Source: Ridgeia piscesae
Lineage: Eukaryota; Annelida; Polychaeta; Sabellida; Siboglinidae
DNA length: 64,000 bases
NCBI GenBank assembly: GCA_025642075.2
Contig: JAODUO010000882.1
Coordinates: 10,001-74,000, forward strand
Direction of reading: 5' to 3'
Of this stretch, positions 1-20,630 are shown one piece after another. Within the stretch, counting starts at the first letter, position 1. Every line of letters starts with the position of its first letter. The translations under genes were made by a program, and so were the position numbers. Under the pieces are notes generated by a model. The model worked only from the letters and a program-made list of their open reading frames with translations. It was not told the origin of the DNA and ran no database searches.

Positions 1-610
1 TTCCACTACTTGTGCTTGTAATGATCCTTCGGACAATATAACTGAAATACGCTATTTCGGGACAGTTCGATTATTACGACCAAAACAAAACAAAGTCCTA
101 TATGTTAACATGGAGTATATGGACCTCCTGCCCCCAACTGCCCCCAGCCTCGTTTTCGCGCGCGAGACTTGCACGCCCTATAGCGGGTAGCCAAGATGTA
201 CAAAGGCAGCTATGGTTAACAATGCAATTGGCTATTAATAGAACTTCGCTGAGAAGACCCCCCTCAGCATATATGAATTTCTCGAGCAAGGACGTTGACC
301 ACATCGAAGATTTCCGGTATAGAGTGACAACTCTGTCAAGGAGGGGATCATTGGCTGATTAGCCAATGATGGCATATCATGTAAATGCTATTAATATGAT
401 TATTGTTTATATAAGAAATCTTCTAAGGAATGTAAATATTTTAGCGTTGGTCTTAATTGGAGTAAAAAAGTTCATGGATTAAAAATGTTGCAGTGTTGAA
501 GTATTGTCTATGTGCATTTATTGGCATTATTTATTATGAGCATTTATGTTTCAACACTATCAATGTATTATTTCGTAACTTTTTTGTTCCTGACGCATTG
601 GATATCTGTT

Positions 611-612
<2 letters not shown>

Positions 613-676
<64 letters not shown>
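613..676. repeat. (TA)n microsatellite
   Basis: About 32 uninterrupted TA units inside the left arm. The right arm has a TA array at the matching place (6046-6122). Confidence 0.95.
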
Positions 677-681
<5 letters not shown>

Positions 682-1514
682 CTACAGAAATATTTGTACA
701 CTTATTATTTGTGAACCTTATTTATCATATGTGTATTTACATACAAATTAAAATGTGGAAATGAAATGTTTCTAATTATTGCGTATATCATTTAAATACT
801 AAATACACGACATTTGGAAGTATTTATTGAAAAATTTAGACATGCTCACCAAAATTTGACACGTACCGATGTCCTCCCAGTAACGTGTGGCCTGGGAAAT
901 TGATCTTGATCGATCATTATAACATAATTACGCATAGAAGTAGGGATAAGGTAAGACAAGGAATGCTGTTTTCTAGTGACTATGGTTACAGAAATAATAT
1001 ATTGATCAGCTGGTATTCCCACGGCCATTGGCTAGTTTTACATCATACAAAGCTTTGCGTCAGTTCTTGGATCTGTTGCGGATCTCCATCCTAATGTCTG
1101 AGGCATATCGATATTATATTGTGGTGGCAATGCAGGACATATCGAGCCTCACGGCGTTGGTTCATTTCTAGTATGTTTACTTATCTAAAGGTGAAGGAGT
1201 CCCATACAGTACAGTTATTTTCTATGATGGGTCTGACAAAGGTGAAGTAATTAAACCCGAGTTAATTTTTATTTGAATTGGCGGAAGTTTGAGATGTCTA
1301 TGGCAAAAGCCTAGTGATCTATCTGCTATTAAAGGAATTTAATTTATGTGGGCTTTCCACTGGAGGTGTGAATTATGGCTATGCTAAGATATTTTATATA
1401 TTCAGTTTTGTTTGCATACAAGTGGTAGAACATTTAGGTGATCAAGTCGTTCCATCGACTCAGACAGACGCCGTAAGGTGGCAGCACATTATCGACAATC
1501 ACTAACGGACTAGC

Positions 1515-1539
1515 TATTCGCAGAGCAACTCTGCGAATA
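1515..1539. repeat. Hairpin TATTCGCAGAG-CAA-CTCTGCGAATA
   Basis: Two 11-base arms separated by three bases form a perfect inverted repeat. Its reverse complement stands at 5403-5427 in the other arm. A further copy of the TATTCGCAGAG motif follows at about 1554, next to the inner end of the arm. Confidence 0.85.
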
Positions 1540-1587
1540 AGGTTACACTCGCCACTATTCGCAGAGCAGTGACGCACGTCAGTGACG

Positions 1588-2148
1588 TCAAGCTTTCTCT
1601 GTTCTCACCGACACCGTTTTGCTGTAGCAACATTTTGCAAAGTGATTCATCTTTTTGCACTTGAAACACTCCTTACCGTATGCTTTGCACCTTCTGGGAG
1701 GGTGTTGCTCCCCACACTTACTACAGTTCTCTGCACTTGGCTTCATGCCAGTATTACTCTTATACTTGTTGCTGGCATATCGACGCGAGGCTGGTTTTAT
1801 AGCGTGAACTGTCTCCGTTTCATTTTCAAACAACGTTTTGAGATCGTCCCTAGCCGCTTCCACTGCACGGCAAGTAGCTACTGATTCGTCTAACGACAAC
1901 TGTTGACGTTCAAATAAACGTCTTCGCACCCGGTCACTTTCCACGCCAAGTAGCAAGGCTTGAATCATCATACGGTCATACTGTTCTTTACTGCCCAAGT
2001 TACAGTCCCTGGCAACATTATGTAGCGCAGTTACGTATTCATCGACAGACATTTGACCTTGTTTCATCGTTAGCAACTTATGGGTCAAAGCCACTACGTT
2101 CACACGAGGCGCACAGTATTGATCGAAGTTTTCCACCACATTTGTCAT
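1588..2148 (-). pseudogene. gag: Ty3/gypsy-like gag fragment with zinc knuckles
   Basis: An open frame of 186 codons. The first ~110 residues are a helical capsid-like region (for example MSVDEYVTALHNVARDC), as in gypsy Gag. Near the C-terminus lie two zinc-knuckle-like motifs: CSKCGEQHPPRRC, which has three instead of four residues before the histidine, and CFKCKKMNHFAKC, which fits CX2CX4HX4C exactly. Gag would coat and package the retrotransposon RNA. The frame stops at the border of the inverted-repeat arm, and no protease or reverse transcriptase follows, so the element is truncated here. The matching LTR and primer site lie upstream on the same strand (2984-3168). I call it a relic although this frame itself is open. 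Confidence 0.85.
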
Positions 2149-2350
2149 ATTTGTCCTTGTCCGCGTCCAGTGAATGACTCGTAAATGTCATTTCCACGCT
2201 GCCTTATTGTTCTCAGAAGCAATGCAATGTTCACTGGATCGGTTTTGTCAACTCTACCTATCGCCACGAGAAATGGCAGAAATGGTCGTTTGAACCACGT
2301 GCGTTCGTGTCTTTATGAATTATTTTCTCTCTGTCTGTATGTATGTATGT

Positions 2351-2406
<56 letters not shown>

Positions 2407-2789
2407 ACAATAATACAGCCACTTTTATGGGTTACTACATCATTCATCACATCATCACTCAATGAAAATTAATATGGAACTGGCGAAGCTTCGCGCCTCC
2501 TCGCGACGTGAATATGTTTTGGGGCGAACATGGCGCACACAAGGTGTCCCACGCCGGGTCACTTCCGGAAAAGTTACCGACGCTGGTTTTATAAAACCGA
2601 TAGCACGTTACTAAAGGTTTCTTTTTGGTAATAACAGTGGATCATTCGGTTACGAAAAATTGGTGGTGTGTAGACATTGTATTGAACATGCATTTGTGAT
2701 CTTCACACTCGGTGTTGGTAAATCGAGGGAGCGGATCTGGTGTTAAAAAGGTGGGCGTTTCACTCGGCAGGCCGCTGAAGTTGCACACT

Positions 2790-2860
<71 letters not shown>

Positions 2861-2983
2861 TATACATAAAAATATAAGTCACAAAGACGCGAGCTTCCAC
2901 TCTTCCGGCAAATGTCCACCTTCTGTCAGAGGTTCCGGAGCCAACAGTTTATCCATGGCAGCTTTGTCTATAGTTTAGTCATA
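2149..2983 (-). other. Gag leader region with two TA arrays
   Basis: This lies between the primer binding site and gag on the minus strand. It is interrupted by TA microsatellites at about 2353-2402 and 2790-2858. No coding frame is supported in it. Confidence 0.5.
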
Positions 2984-3001
2984 CACTCACGCGGGGCACC
3001 A
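2984..3001 (-). other. Probable primer binding site of the gypsy element
   Basis: On the minus strand the LTR ends in ...GAACA and is followed directly by TGGTGCCCCGCGTGAGTG. A TGG start directly after the terminal CA of an LTR is the usual form of a tRNA primer site. I could not assign the tRNA. Confidence 0.65.
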
Positions 3002-3168
3002 TGTTCTTTATCTAATAGTATGATAATAACTATAACCCGGATAAAAAGCACGTTTTTAATAGGCGCGCACACACAGGGCGGGTTATACCCAAAACACGAA
3101 ATCAGCTTTCAGTCCCAGAGTCTCAAAGTAACAACCTGGCATTGGTACAAGAAACCCAACGATCAACA
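3002..3168 (-). mobile_element. Gypsy LTR, minus orientation (5' LTR of the gag half)
   Basis: On the minus strand this reads TGTTGATCGTTGGG ... AAAGAACA, about 167 bp with TG...CA ends. It matches the plus-strand LTR at 4692-4845 over nearly its whole length (shared blocks include ACCAATGCCAGGTTGTTACT and TATAGTTATTATCATACTAT). The two copies stand in opposite orientation. Confidence 0.8.
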
Positions 3169-3936
3169 CACAGTGTATAAAGTTTATTATTATTTTGCCA
3201 TGGCAATAGCGGCAAGTACTTGTGTTTGGCGATCTTGACTAATAATGAAGAGTGCCAGTTTTCGCGCTGTACAACCTGTTTGGGCCAAACGTATACATGT
3301 GTTATGATGATGTGCATTTAGACAACTTGTCACATATAAGTGCTTATCGAAACCACAACGTACAGCAATGTAAAACGCAAATCCCGTAAAAGACACATAC
3401 GGCCTAACATCATGTATATTAAATGCACTACGTAAAACGCTATGTATCTATGATAGTGTGATAAACTCAATATTAAATCGGACATTTAAGATAAGAAACG
3501 TACAACACAAGATATTTATGAACTGATTTTCCTAGTATTCATCAGTCGGAAGCTACAACTGTCATCCATCGTTAGAATATTATTCTTGTGTCCAGTCCCC
3601 AATTAGTCTCGCATATTCCCAATAAGCTCCAGTCGCGCGGAGTCACGCCATGTATAGTGACCCACTTGCAGGCCCTATACGCTTTAGTCTTCACGCGAAC
3701 GAGACTTGGAGCCGAGATTGACCTTCATCCTGTCGAGTTGTTTACGTTTAGGAACAGCGAGTTTAGGCACAAACATGATTTTTATATGCCGGCAAAGTTA
3801 GCAGACAAAGACAGCATCGACGCATGATTGGGAAAGAATATGGAACTAAGCAGTGAATAGCATGACTTCGGAACAGTGACAGTCACAGTGCAAGCTACGG
3901 ACACCATCAGGCAGTGATAGAGATCTGCAAGTGATG
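3169..3936. other. Unassigned sequence between the two gypsy halves
   Basis: No supported gene. It contains AT-rich sequence and short spurious frames. It probably includes decayed element or insertion sequence. Confidence 0.4.
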
Positions 3937-4595
3937 CCTTGCCAGACTGGGAATACCAGAAACCGTGCACTCAGCCAACGGACCTCAGTTTTCCGCACGT
4001 GAATTTGCTATCTTCAGGAATGAGTGGGAGTGCAGTATCGCTCCTAGTCGAATGAGAAAGCCGAGTCAAGTGTCAAATTGGCGAAGAGACTCTTGAAACG
4101 AGCTGCAGGTCCACAACTTACGCTGTTAGAATACAGAAACACGATTACAGCTGGTATAACACAAGCCCGATACAGAGACTGTTGCATCGATCCACGAGAT
4201 CTATCATACCGCAGCTGGACTGTGGTCGAACCGATGACAAATCAAACCGTACTGAGAAAGAGAGGAAACTCAGGACACAGTACCACTACAACAAGCATGC
4301 GCGAGACTTACCTCCAATCAAAGAAGGTTCCCCGGTACTCATAAGAGGCTTCACATCGCACAAGCAAAGGTGGAAAGATGCGCATGTGTTGAAACAACTA
4401 AGTGATCGCTCGTACAATGTTATGTCACAAGGGCAAGTGTTACGTAGAAACCGTAAACACCTGCTAACACAAGACACAGGGATGTATGACGACGTAGATA
4501 AACCGATCTTTACCGATGATCCGCTGAATCAAGTGCAATCCGTTCCAGTCGACAACCAGAGAACGAACGCCGACAACAGTGTGCAGTTACACTGA
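3937..4595 (+). pseudogene. pol: Ty3/gypsy-like integrase C-terminal fragment
   Basis: Starting near 3937 one frame reads LGIPETVHSANGPQFSAREF, the integrase core around the second catalytic aspartate. The expected D of the DNGPQF motif is A here. The frame breaks near 4050 and continues in another frame with KLAKRLLKRAAGPQLTLLEY (core end), then after a further shift with HYNKHARDLPPIKEGSPVLI ... QVLRRNRKHL, the typical C-terminal region of gypsy integrases. The stop at 4593-4595 is followed by a polypurine tract and LTR, as expected for the 3' end of such an element. Frameshifts and the lost catalytic residue mark it as dead. Confidence 0.85.
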
Positions 4596-4677
4596 TCGTC
4601 ACAACCAGAAATGGTCGTATGATTAGGCCACCTAAATGGCAGAAAGACTATTCCTTTTGATGTGGACAATAGATCTT

Positions 4678-4690
4678 GAGAAAAAAGGGG
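4678..4690 (+). other. Polypurine tract of the gypsy element
   Basis: GAGAAAAAAGGGG stands one base before the TGTTGG start of the plus-strand LTR, the position where plus-strand DNA synthesis is primed in LTR retrotransposons. Confidence 0.7.
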
Positions 4691-4691
4691 T

Positions 4692-4845
4692 TGTTGGTCG
4701 TTGGGTTTCGTGTACCAATGCCAGGTTGTTACTTTGAGACTCTGGGACGTGTTTTGTGTACAACCCGCCCTGTGTGAGCGCGCCTATTAAAAACGTGCTT
4801 TCTATCCGAGTTATAGTTATTATCATACTATTAGATAAAGATCAC
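4692..4845 (+). mobile_element. Gypsy LTR, plus orientation (3' LTR of the integrase half)
   Basis: It begins TGTTGGTCGTTGGG and ends near ATAAAGATCACA. It is the same LTR as the reverse complement of 3002-3168 but lacks about 13 internal bases. Confidence 0.75.
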
Positions 4846-5090
4846 ACGAACAACACTGTGTAAATAGTAAATTTATGTTCAGTAGTGTTGACTGTATTAG
4901 TTAAAAGTGATAAGAAATAAATATAATAAAAGTACAAGTAAAACATGAATAGCTAAATCATTGATTAAGTTTTATCTACAGTTCCGTACAACAAAGGTGG
5001 CAATGTTGTGATTTATGTTATTTATCAATGTAGTCAAGAAATAGAATATATATAAAATACGAGAATAGCAATTGCAAAAATATATAATTG

Positions 5091-5166
5091 CCGTGACGGG
5101 GAATTTAACCTGTACTGGGCCGTCGGCGTGAGGGTCGTAATGCTAACCACTACACTACCCACGCCG
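5091..5166 (-). repeat. tRNA-derived SINE head or tRNA pseudogene (tRNA-Val-like)
   Basis: On the minus strand the A-box region TAGTGTAGTGGTTAGC is followed by CTCAC in the anticodon-loop area and a B-box-like GGTTAAATTCC. The A-box part is the same as in animal tRNA-Val. The acceptor and anticodon stems do not pair properly, so it is not a working tRNA. The AT-rich sequence to its left shares TCAATGTAGTCAAGAAATA (about 5023-5044) with 49262-49280, which may be the tail of the same SINE family. Confidence 0.6.
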
Positions 5167-5348
5167 CTTACGCCATTATCCGCGCCTTCGTCATTGTTAG
5201 GACAGAATAGTATTTAGAAGAAAATTCTATGAACACACACCAATTGTATTTAGTAAGTAGCTAGTAAAACTTAAGCACTGAGCTCTGATTACCCAATAAA
5301 TACCCGTTGCTACCAGCTTTGCGAATAATAGCAAGTATGTTTTCTTAC

Positions 5349-5384
5349 TTCGCAGAGCAGTGACGTGCGTCACTGCTCTGCGAA
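5349..5384. repeat. 36-bp palindrome at the inner end of the right arm
   Basis: The arms TTCGCAGAGCAGTGACG and CGTCACTGCTCTGCGAA are perfect reverse complements separated by two bases. The left arm keeps one half of this structure (about 1555-1585). Confidence 0.9.
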
Positions 5385-6044
5385 TAATGGCGAGTGTAAC
5401 CTTATTCGCAGAGTTGCTCTGCGAATAGCCAGCTGCCACCTCACGGCGTCTGTCTGTGTCGATGGAACGACTTGATCACCTACATTTTCTACCACTCGTA
5501 TGTAAACAAAACTGAATATATAAAATATCTTGGCATAGACATAATTCACACCTCCAGTGGAAAGCCCACATAAATTAAATGTCTTTAATAGCAGATAGAT
5601 CACTAGGCTTTCGCCGTAGACATCTCAAACTTCCACCAATTCAAATACAAATTAACTCAGGTTAAATTACTTCACCTTTGTCAGACCCATCTTAGAAACT
5701 AACTGTACTGTATGGGACTCCTACACCTTTACATAGATAAACCAACTAGAAATGAACCAACGCCGTGCGGCTCGATATGTCCTGCATCGCCACCACAATA
5801 AAATATCGATATGCCTCAGACAATTTCCCAGGCCACACGTTACTGGGAGGACATCGGTACGTGTCAAATTTGGTGAGCATGTCTTAATTTTTCAATAAAT
5901 ACTCCCAAATGTCGTGTATTTAGTATTTAAATGATATACGCAATAATTAGAAACATTTCATTTTCAAATTTTATTATGTATGTAAATATACATATGATAA
6001 ATAAGGTTCACAAATAATAAGTGTACAAACATTTTCTGTAGCTA

Positions 6045-6045
<1 letters not shown>

Positions 6046-6122
<77 letters not shown>
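6046..6122. repeat. (TA)n microsatellite
   Basis: Uninterrupted TA array of about 70 bp in the right arm. Confidence 0.95.
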
Positions 6123-6127
<5 letters not shown>

Positions 6128-6530
6128 GATAGAGTTGTCACTCTATCCAGGAAATCTTCGATGTGGTCAACGTCCTTGCTCGAGAAATTCATATGTGCTG
6201 ATGGGGTCTTCTCAGCGAAGTTCTATTAATAGCCAATGCCACCCTCCTGTATGTGGCCTCGTCATTAACGACGGCATTGTTAACCATAGTTGCCTTTGTA
6301 CATTTTGGCTACCCGCTATTAACACTGCGACAGGCGGGCGTTCATCCTTGTTGCTTTCGCTCGGGGCATCCATTCTATCAGCAAAGTTCATCGATGCGTA
6401 TATCGTCACGTGATTCGTTGTGGTCACGTTAAATTGTCTGTCGCTTCGGAGGTCGTTGCGTCCTGTCGCTTGCAACGTACGTCGCAAGCGACATCAAACA
6501 ACCTTGAGCTAGAAGTTCTGAGCAACGGCG

Positions 6531-7330
6531 TCAGTCTCCGCGCTGCATGATATGTGTGATGTCATCCGCGGACAGTCGTTGCCAGAACGCCGCCTTGTGA
6601 CACGATGAAATACCGTGATGCATCTCAGATATCAACGCACCAGGTGTCGCCACTAAGTCCTGATAGGCGATATTCAGGACCGCGTACAGATTCCGCAGCC
6701 TGTCGTTTTCTTTATCTGTCAAGCCGCTGAAATCTGAAATCTGACATAGCCCTTTTCAACAAGTCCCGCTCTCGAGGTGTCACAAAGTGGAAGAAGTCGT
6801 CGAGTAGGCATTCGTCGTCACAACTGAGGTCACTGGCGAACCTGATGAGAACAGTTCTGGCCAGCATTGACGGGAATCTACCAGTCAAAGCTACAGTGTG
6901 GGAGAGAATGCGTCCGAGACACTCAAACTTCCACAAGTCAATTCTCGCCCTCTCCACCGGAAGGGATGGCACTAAACGCTCCTCTCCATGGAAGAGTTCA
7001 GTTGCCACTTGCATCCAAAACGTCCGAAACATCTCCAATATCGAACTCTCATTGCTAGTTTCTCGTCCTCCTTGAAACTCTACAGACAATTTTTTAGTCG
7101 CCACATCCTTGTCTTTGTGGAGGTCAAGTAGTTCGTTCACTAGGCCGCCCTTGCGTGTGATAACGACGTGCTCCGTGTCGTTGTTCAAGGATGAGTGTAA
7201 AGCATCACAAACTAAAACACAAAGGAAACAATATCTTTTACACGTACTGTCCACTTACCTATCCATAGCGTCTGTTTGCTGAAAGCTAGAATAATAGCAT
7301 CCACATCTTTGTTATGTACAGACTGCACGA
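6531..7330 (-). pseudogene. HECT-like (G2E3-type) ubiquitin ligase domain fragment
   Basis: The main exon spans about 6531-7211. Its frame (VCDALHSSLNND ... KKLSVEFQGG ... TELFHGEERLVPSLP ... ECLGRILSHTVALTGRFPSM) resembles the N-lobe of the HECT-like domain found in many invertebrate G2E3-related proteins; HECT domains pass ubiquitin to substrates. The end, in another frame (LISEMHHGISSCHKAAFWQR), resembles the C-terminal part of the same family. A tandem 7-bp repeat at 6727-6740 separates the two frames. An upstream exon ending at 7259 (KDVDAIILAFSKQTLWI) joins in phase across a 47-bp GT-AG intron (7212-7258). No active-site cysteine context could be identified. The family call rests on remembered similarity, so confidence is moderate. 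Confidence 0.6.
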
Positions 7331-7534
7331 CAATGTTCACACCTTTGAAAAATATCTTGTATTGTATTTTGTATTATAGGCAACGGACGCAGTGGTATGA
7401 CATAGCATAGGGCAATATTCATTACCATTGACTTGGTAAGAATAATTTATAGCTTATTATAGCATTAGAATATTGGTTTTCCTAATTATATACTCACATA
7501 CACACTTCTTCTCTCTCACTCACTCTCCCTCTTT

Positions 7535-7550
<16 letters not shown>
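7185..7550. repeat. Tandem duplication, unit 1
   Basis: This repeats at 7803-8160. Both contain the start of the HECT-like exon (GTTGTTCAAGGATGAGTGTA), the splice donor CCACTTACCTATCCATAGCG (minus strand), the upstream exon and a CT/CA-rich tail. Unit 2 lacks about 25 bp of the upstream exon. Confidence 0.85.
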
Positions 7551-7566
<16 letters not shown>

Positions 7567-7806
7567 CGCACACACGCACACACGCACACACGCACACACG
7601 CACACACGCACACACGCACACACGCACACACGCACACACGCACACACGCACACACGCACACACGCACACACGCACACACGCACACACGCACACACGCACA
7701 CACGCACACACGCACACACGCACACACGCACACACGCACACACACACACCGCACACCGCACACCGCACACCGCACACCGCACACCGCACACCGCACACCG
7801 CACACG
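7537..7806. repeat. Compound (CACACG)n / (CACCGCA)n minisatellite
   Basis: About 30 hexamer units CACACG are followed by about eight heptamer units. The array ends inside the second copy of the HECT-like exon, of which only the DALHSSLNN part remains (about 7809-7845, minus). Confidence 0.95.
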
Positions 7807-8126
7807 CTGACCGTTGTTCAAGGATGAGTGTAAAGCATCAACAAAACACGAAACAATGTTTTTTACACACACTGCCACTTACCTATCCATAGCGGCTGTT
7901 TGCTGAAAGCTAGAATAATAGCATCCACATCTTTGTTCACACCTTTGAAAAATGTAAAAAAGGTATCTGGTATTGTATTTTGTATTATAGGCTACGGACG
8001 CAGTGGTATGACATAGCATAGGGCAATATTCAATACCATTGACTTGGTAAGAATAATTTATAGCTTATTATATCATTGGAATATTGGTTTTCCTAAATAT
8101 ATACTCACATGCACACTTCTTCTCTC

Positions 8127-8375
<249 letters not shown>

Positions 8376-8379
8376 GAGG

Positions 8380-9960
8380 GATAAAGAGATTGGAGGGATA
8401 GATGGGAAGAGTGGGCTGAAATGGTGATCCTACAGCTCACATAACCGAGCCGTGCTGGAGACGCATACAGAATCACTGAACCGAGGGGCTGCCAGATCTG
8501 ATATGAGACGTCGCTAGTGGCGTAGACGGTGCTGAGTCACACCGGCGAGCGGGCACTCTTGAGCCGCGTAGTCAGAACTGGGACATGACCTAAATCTCAC
8601 GGCTGATTGTGTGAACACTCCCCCACCCACCCCTCCTGCGTATATGTGTTGGGGTTGGACGTGTTGCTTGTAGATCGCCTTAGACTCGGATTAACAGGTC
8701 GCTACTATCGGAACTCTCGTTCGGAAGCACTTATTTCCATTGTGGTATCTTTGACACATCTTCTTCTGTACCAAAGGCGGTAGGTAATGTCAGTGGTTAT
8801 TATTTACAATCAATGCACGGCGACTGTACGACTTATGCGCGTAGTGGCCGCTATAAAAATTGCCTAAACATGCAAACTCAACGATACAATGTCTTGTCCC
8901 ATGTAGTTTAAATGTGTCGGCAAATGTGTTGCTTATAATGCGTTGATAAAAATATGTGGTTTAATCGGAGTGGATATGTCGGTTTGAATATTCGTTGCTG
9001 CAGATCGACAATCGTTGTAGACATGGCAGTGCTGCAGATTGACATTGTTACTCGTGGAGGTTGTCGCTCAGTGTATTCTAACTAACCGCAGAACATTTCA
9101 AATGGGTGTATTCATTTGACATGTCGCAAAACTAGGGCTGTGCGTTGTAACGATGTCATTTTTATAACAGTCCGTGTAGTAGGCGCGCCCTTTCTTTAGC
9201 GCTTCGTTGAATGAAGCGAGTCGGTTGAGTGAAATGAAGCGTAGCGAGCTAGACGGCGTGTGAAAAACCAGCGACCACAGCGCCATCATGCGGCAACATT
9301 TCATTGTTGACAAACACGCCCCTAACTGTCACCCGTTCATACGCGCGACTGGCTGTGGACAACACAATAGCACACTCCTTTTGAAGTTGTAATGCGTATC
9401 ACCTCTTTTTACAAGCGCCTCTGGTACGTTATAAATGAGAATAACTTTGACGCGGTATTTGGTTTATACTTGTAGGCAGTGGACACAACAGCAACGACCG
9501 GTAGCAGTTTGTCAGTTATCGTGTTAACTCGGCCATATGTGTTATGTTATTGGGAGAATTCAACAGTTACGCAATCTGTCTGAGTGAATCATTCATCGTC
9601 ACTGAGCTGTCCACACATACTCTCATGAAATCGTGTTTGTCAGTAAATTGTGTTATGTAACTGACGGCAAACGTTTGACGGCTTTGTGATAAATTGTAGA
9701 ACAAAAACATCGTAATTATTTATAATTATATGATTATGTGTTTTCACATTTTATGCGACATCAGAGCGGTTGTGTCCTATTTGAACGCGTCACTGGGGAA
9801 CAAGTTTAAACATATTAATATATTTGAAAGTTGACAAATGTTGTCCTGGGTTTCTGATTTCGTGGGTAAATTGGAGTACGCGAGTTGGCAATTATATATA
9901 CACACAATTGGTATTAATAATTTAAACGTTAATATGCTGTGAAAATCTTACAGAGCAGAC
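8380..9960. other. Upstream region of the Death-LRR gene, no gene seen
   Basis: I find no supported coding or RNA gene. The last few hundred bases should hold the promoter and 5' UTR of the gene that starts at 9961, but I see no clear TATA box. Confidence 0.4.
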
Positions 9961-19961
<10,001 letters not shown>

Positions 19962-20630
19962 CAGTTCCCGACTTCAAAGGTAACATTTGTACCATACTTT
20001 GTGTCATAAATCACACGTCCTGGTGACGTCATTGTCTGATTATGTCATCCCGACAGCTCAGTCCATCCACCAGATTCAAACAATGTGTAAACTACAGAGA
20101 TTTGTTAAAGGGAGGGTGGCAGCTCCTCTGCCCAGAATTGGCCGAGCAGTAATTTGTAATGGGAAGTCTGCTGTCTAGAACGTGGGAAAGTAAACATTCC
20201 GAGGGTATTGTGGTTAATTCTGCTCGCCTCTGTATTATTGCCAATCAATTTTGTTTTGAAACTGGAGGTTTTGTTTAACATTTGAATGTGCTGCAGGCGA
20301 AATCTGTCAAATTGCGAACATTGTTCCGCGCTTAATAAAGTAACTAAACACAAATTGGCGGGCAGAAAACCTTCAACATTAGCATGGTTGTTGTAGTCAT
20401 AAGAACGTCATGTAAAAAGAAATAAGAAACCCTGGTAGCTATATTGCATATATTGGAGAGAACATCTGCCACTTGTGGCTTAATCCCTCATTACAAACAC
20501 TTTGACAATAATGATCACACTTATACTGTATACAATATGAATACGTGTGTAGTTTCTATATAAAAAAAACCATCATCATCACCAAAGCATCAAACTTGCA
20601 ATTGAGAGAGCCCGGATTCAAATAAGAAAA
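19962..20630. other. 3' side of the Death-LRR gene, no other gene
   Basis: It holds the presumed 3' UTR. AATAAA-like signals occur (for example TTAATAAAG near 20332) but none can be proven. Confidence 0.4.

Larger units (their letters stand above)
180..1590. repeat. Left arm of a large inverted repeat
   Basis: Much of this stretch reappears as a reverse complement at 5340-6320. Matching blocks include the segment around 185-345 (partner 6127-6318), 676-900 (partner about 5850-6040) and 1040-1590 (partner 5340-5820). Small indels, a TA array at 613-676 and a unique segment at about 345-480 interrupt the match. Short peptide runs are shared by the two arms (for example MNFSSKDVDHIEDF, encoded near 273-315), so part of the arm may derive from coding sequence, but I do not recognise the protein and both copies are broken. 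A perfect hairpin with 10-bp arms lies at 347-370. The arm ends just before the gypsy gag fragment. Confidence 0.75.
5340..6320. repeat. Right arm of the large inverted repeat
   Basis: Reverse complement of most of 180-1590. Shared marks are the TTCGCAGAG hairpins, a coding-like run reading GVNYVYAKIFYIFSFVYI on the minus strand (GVNYGYAKIFYIFSFVCI in the left arm), the TA array at 6046-6122, and MNFSSKDVDHIEDF at about 6150-6192. The spacer between the arms holds the split gypsy element and the SINE head. A long inverted repeat can come from a foldback-type element or from inverted duplication; the sequence does not decide this. Confidence 0.75.

Noticed and set aside
7494..7892. Long overlapping frames of T-H or V-C-V-R repeats on both strands
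   Set aside because: They are translations of the CACACG/CA arrays, open in several frames at once; the same applies to 8044-8476, 14892-15654, 17887-18379, 27725-28050, 32405-32777 and 43042-43535.
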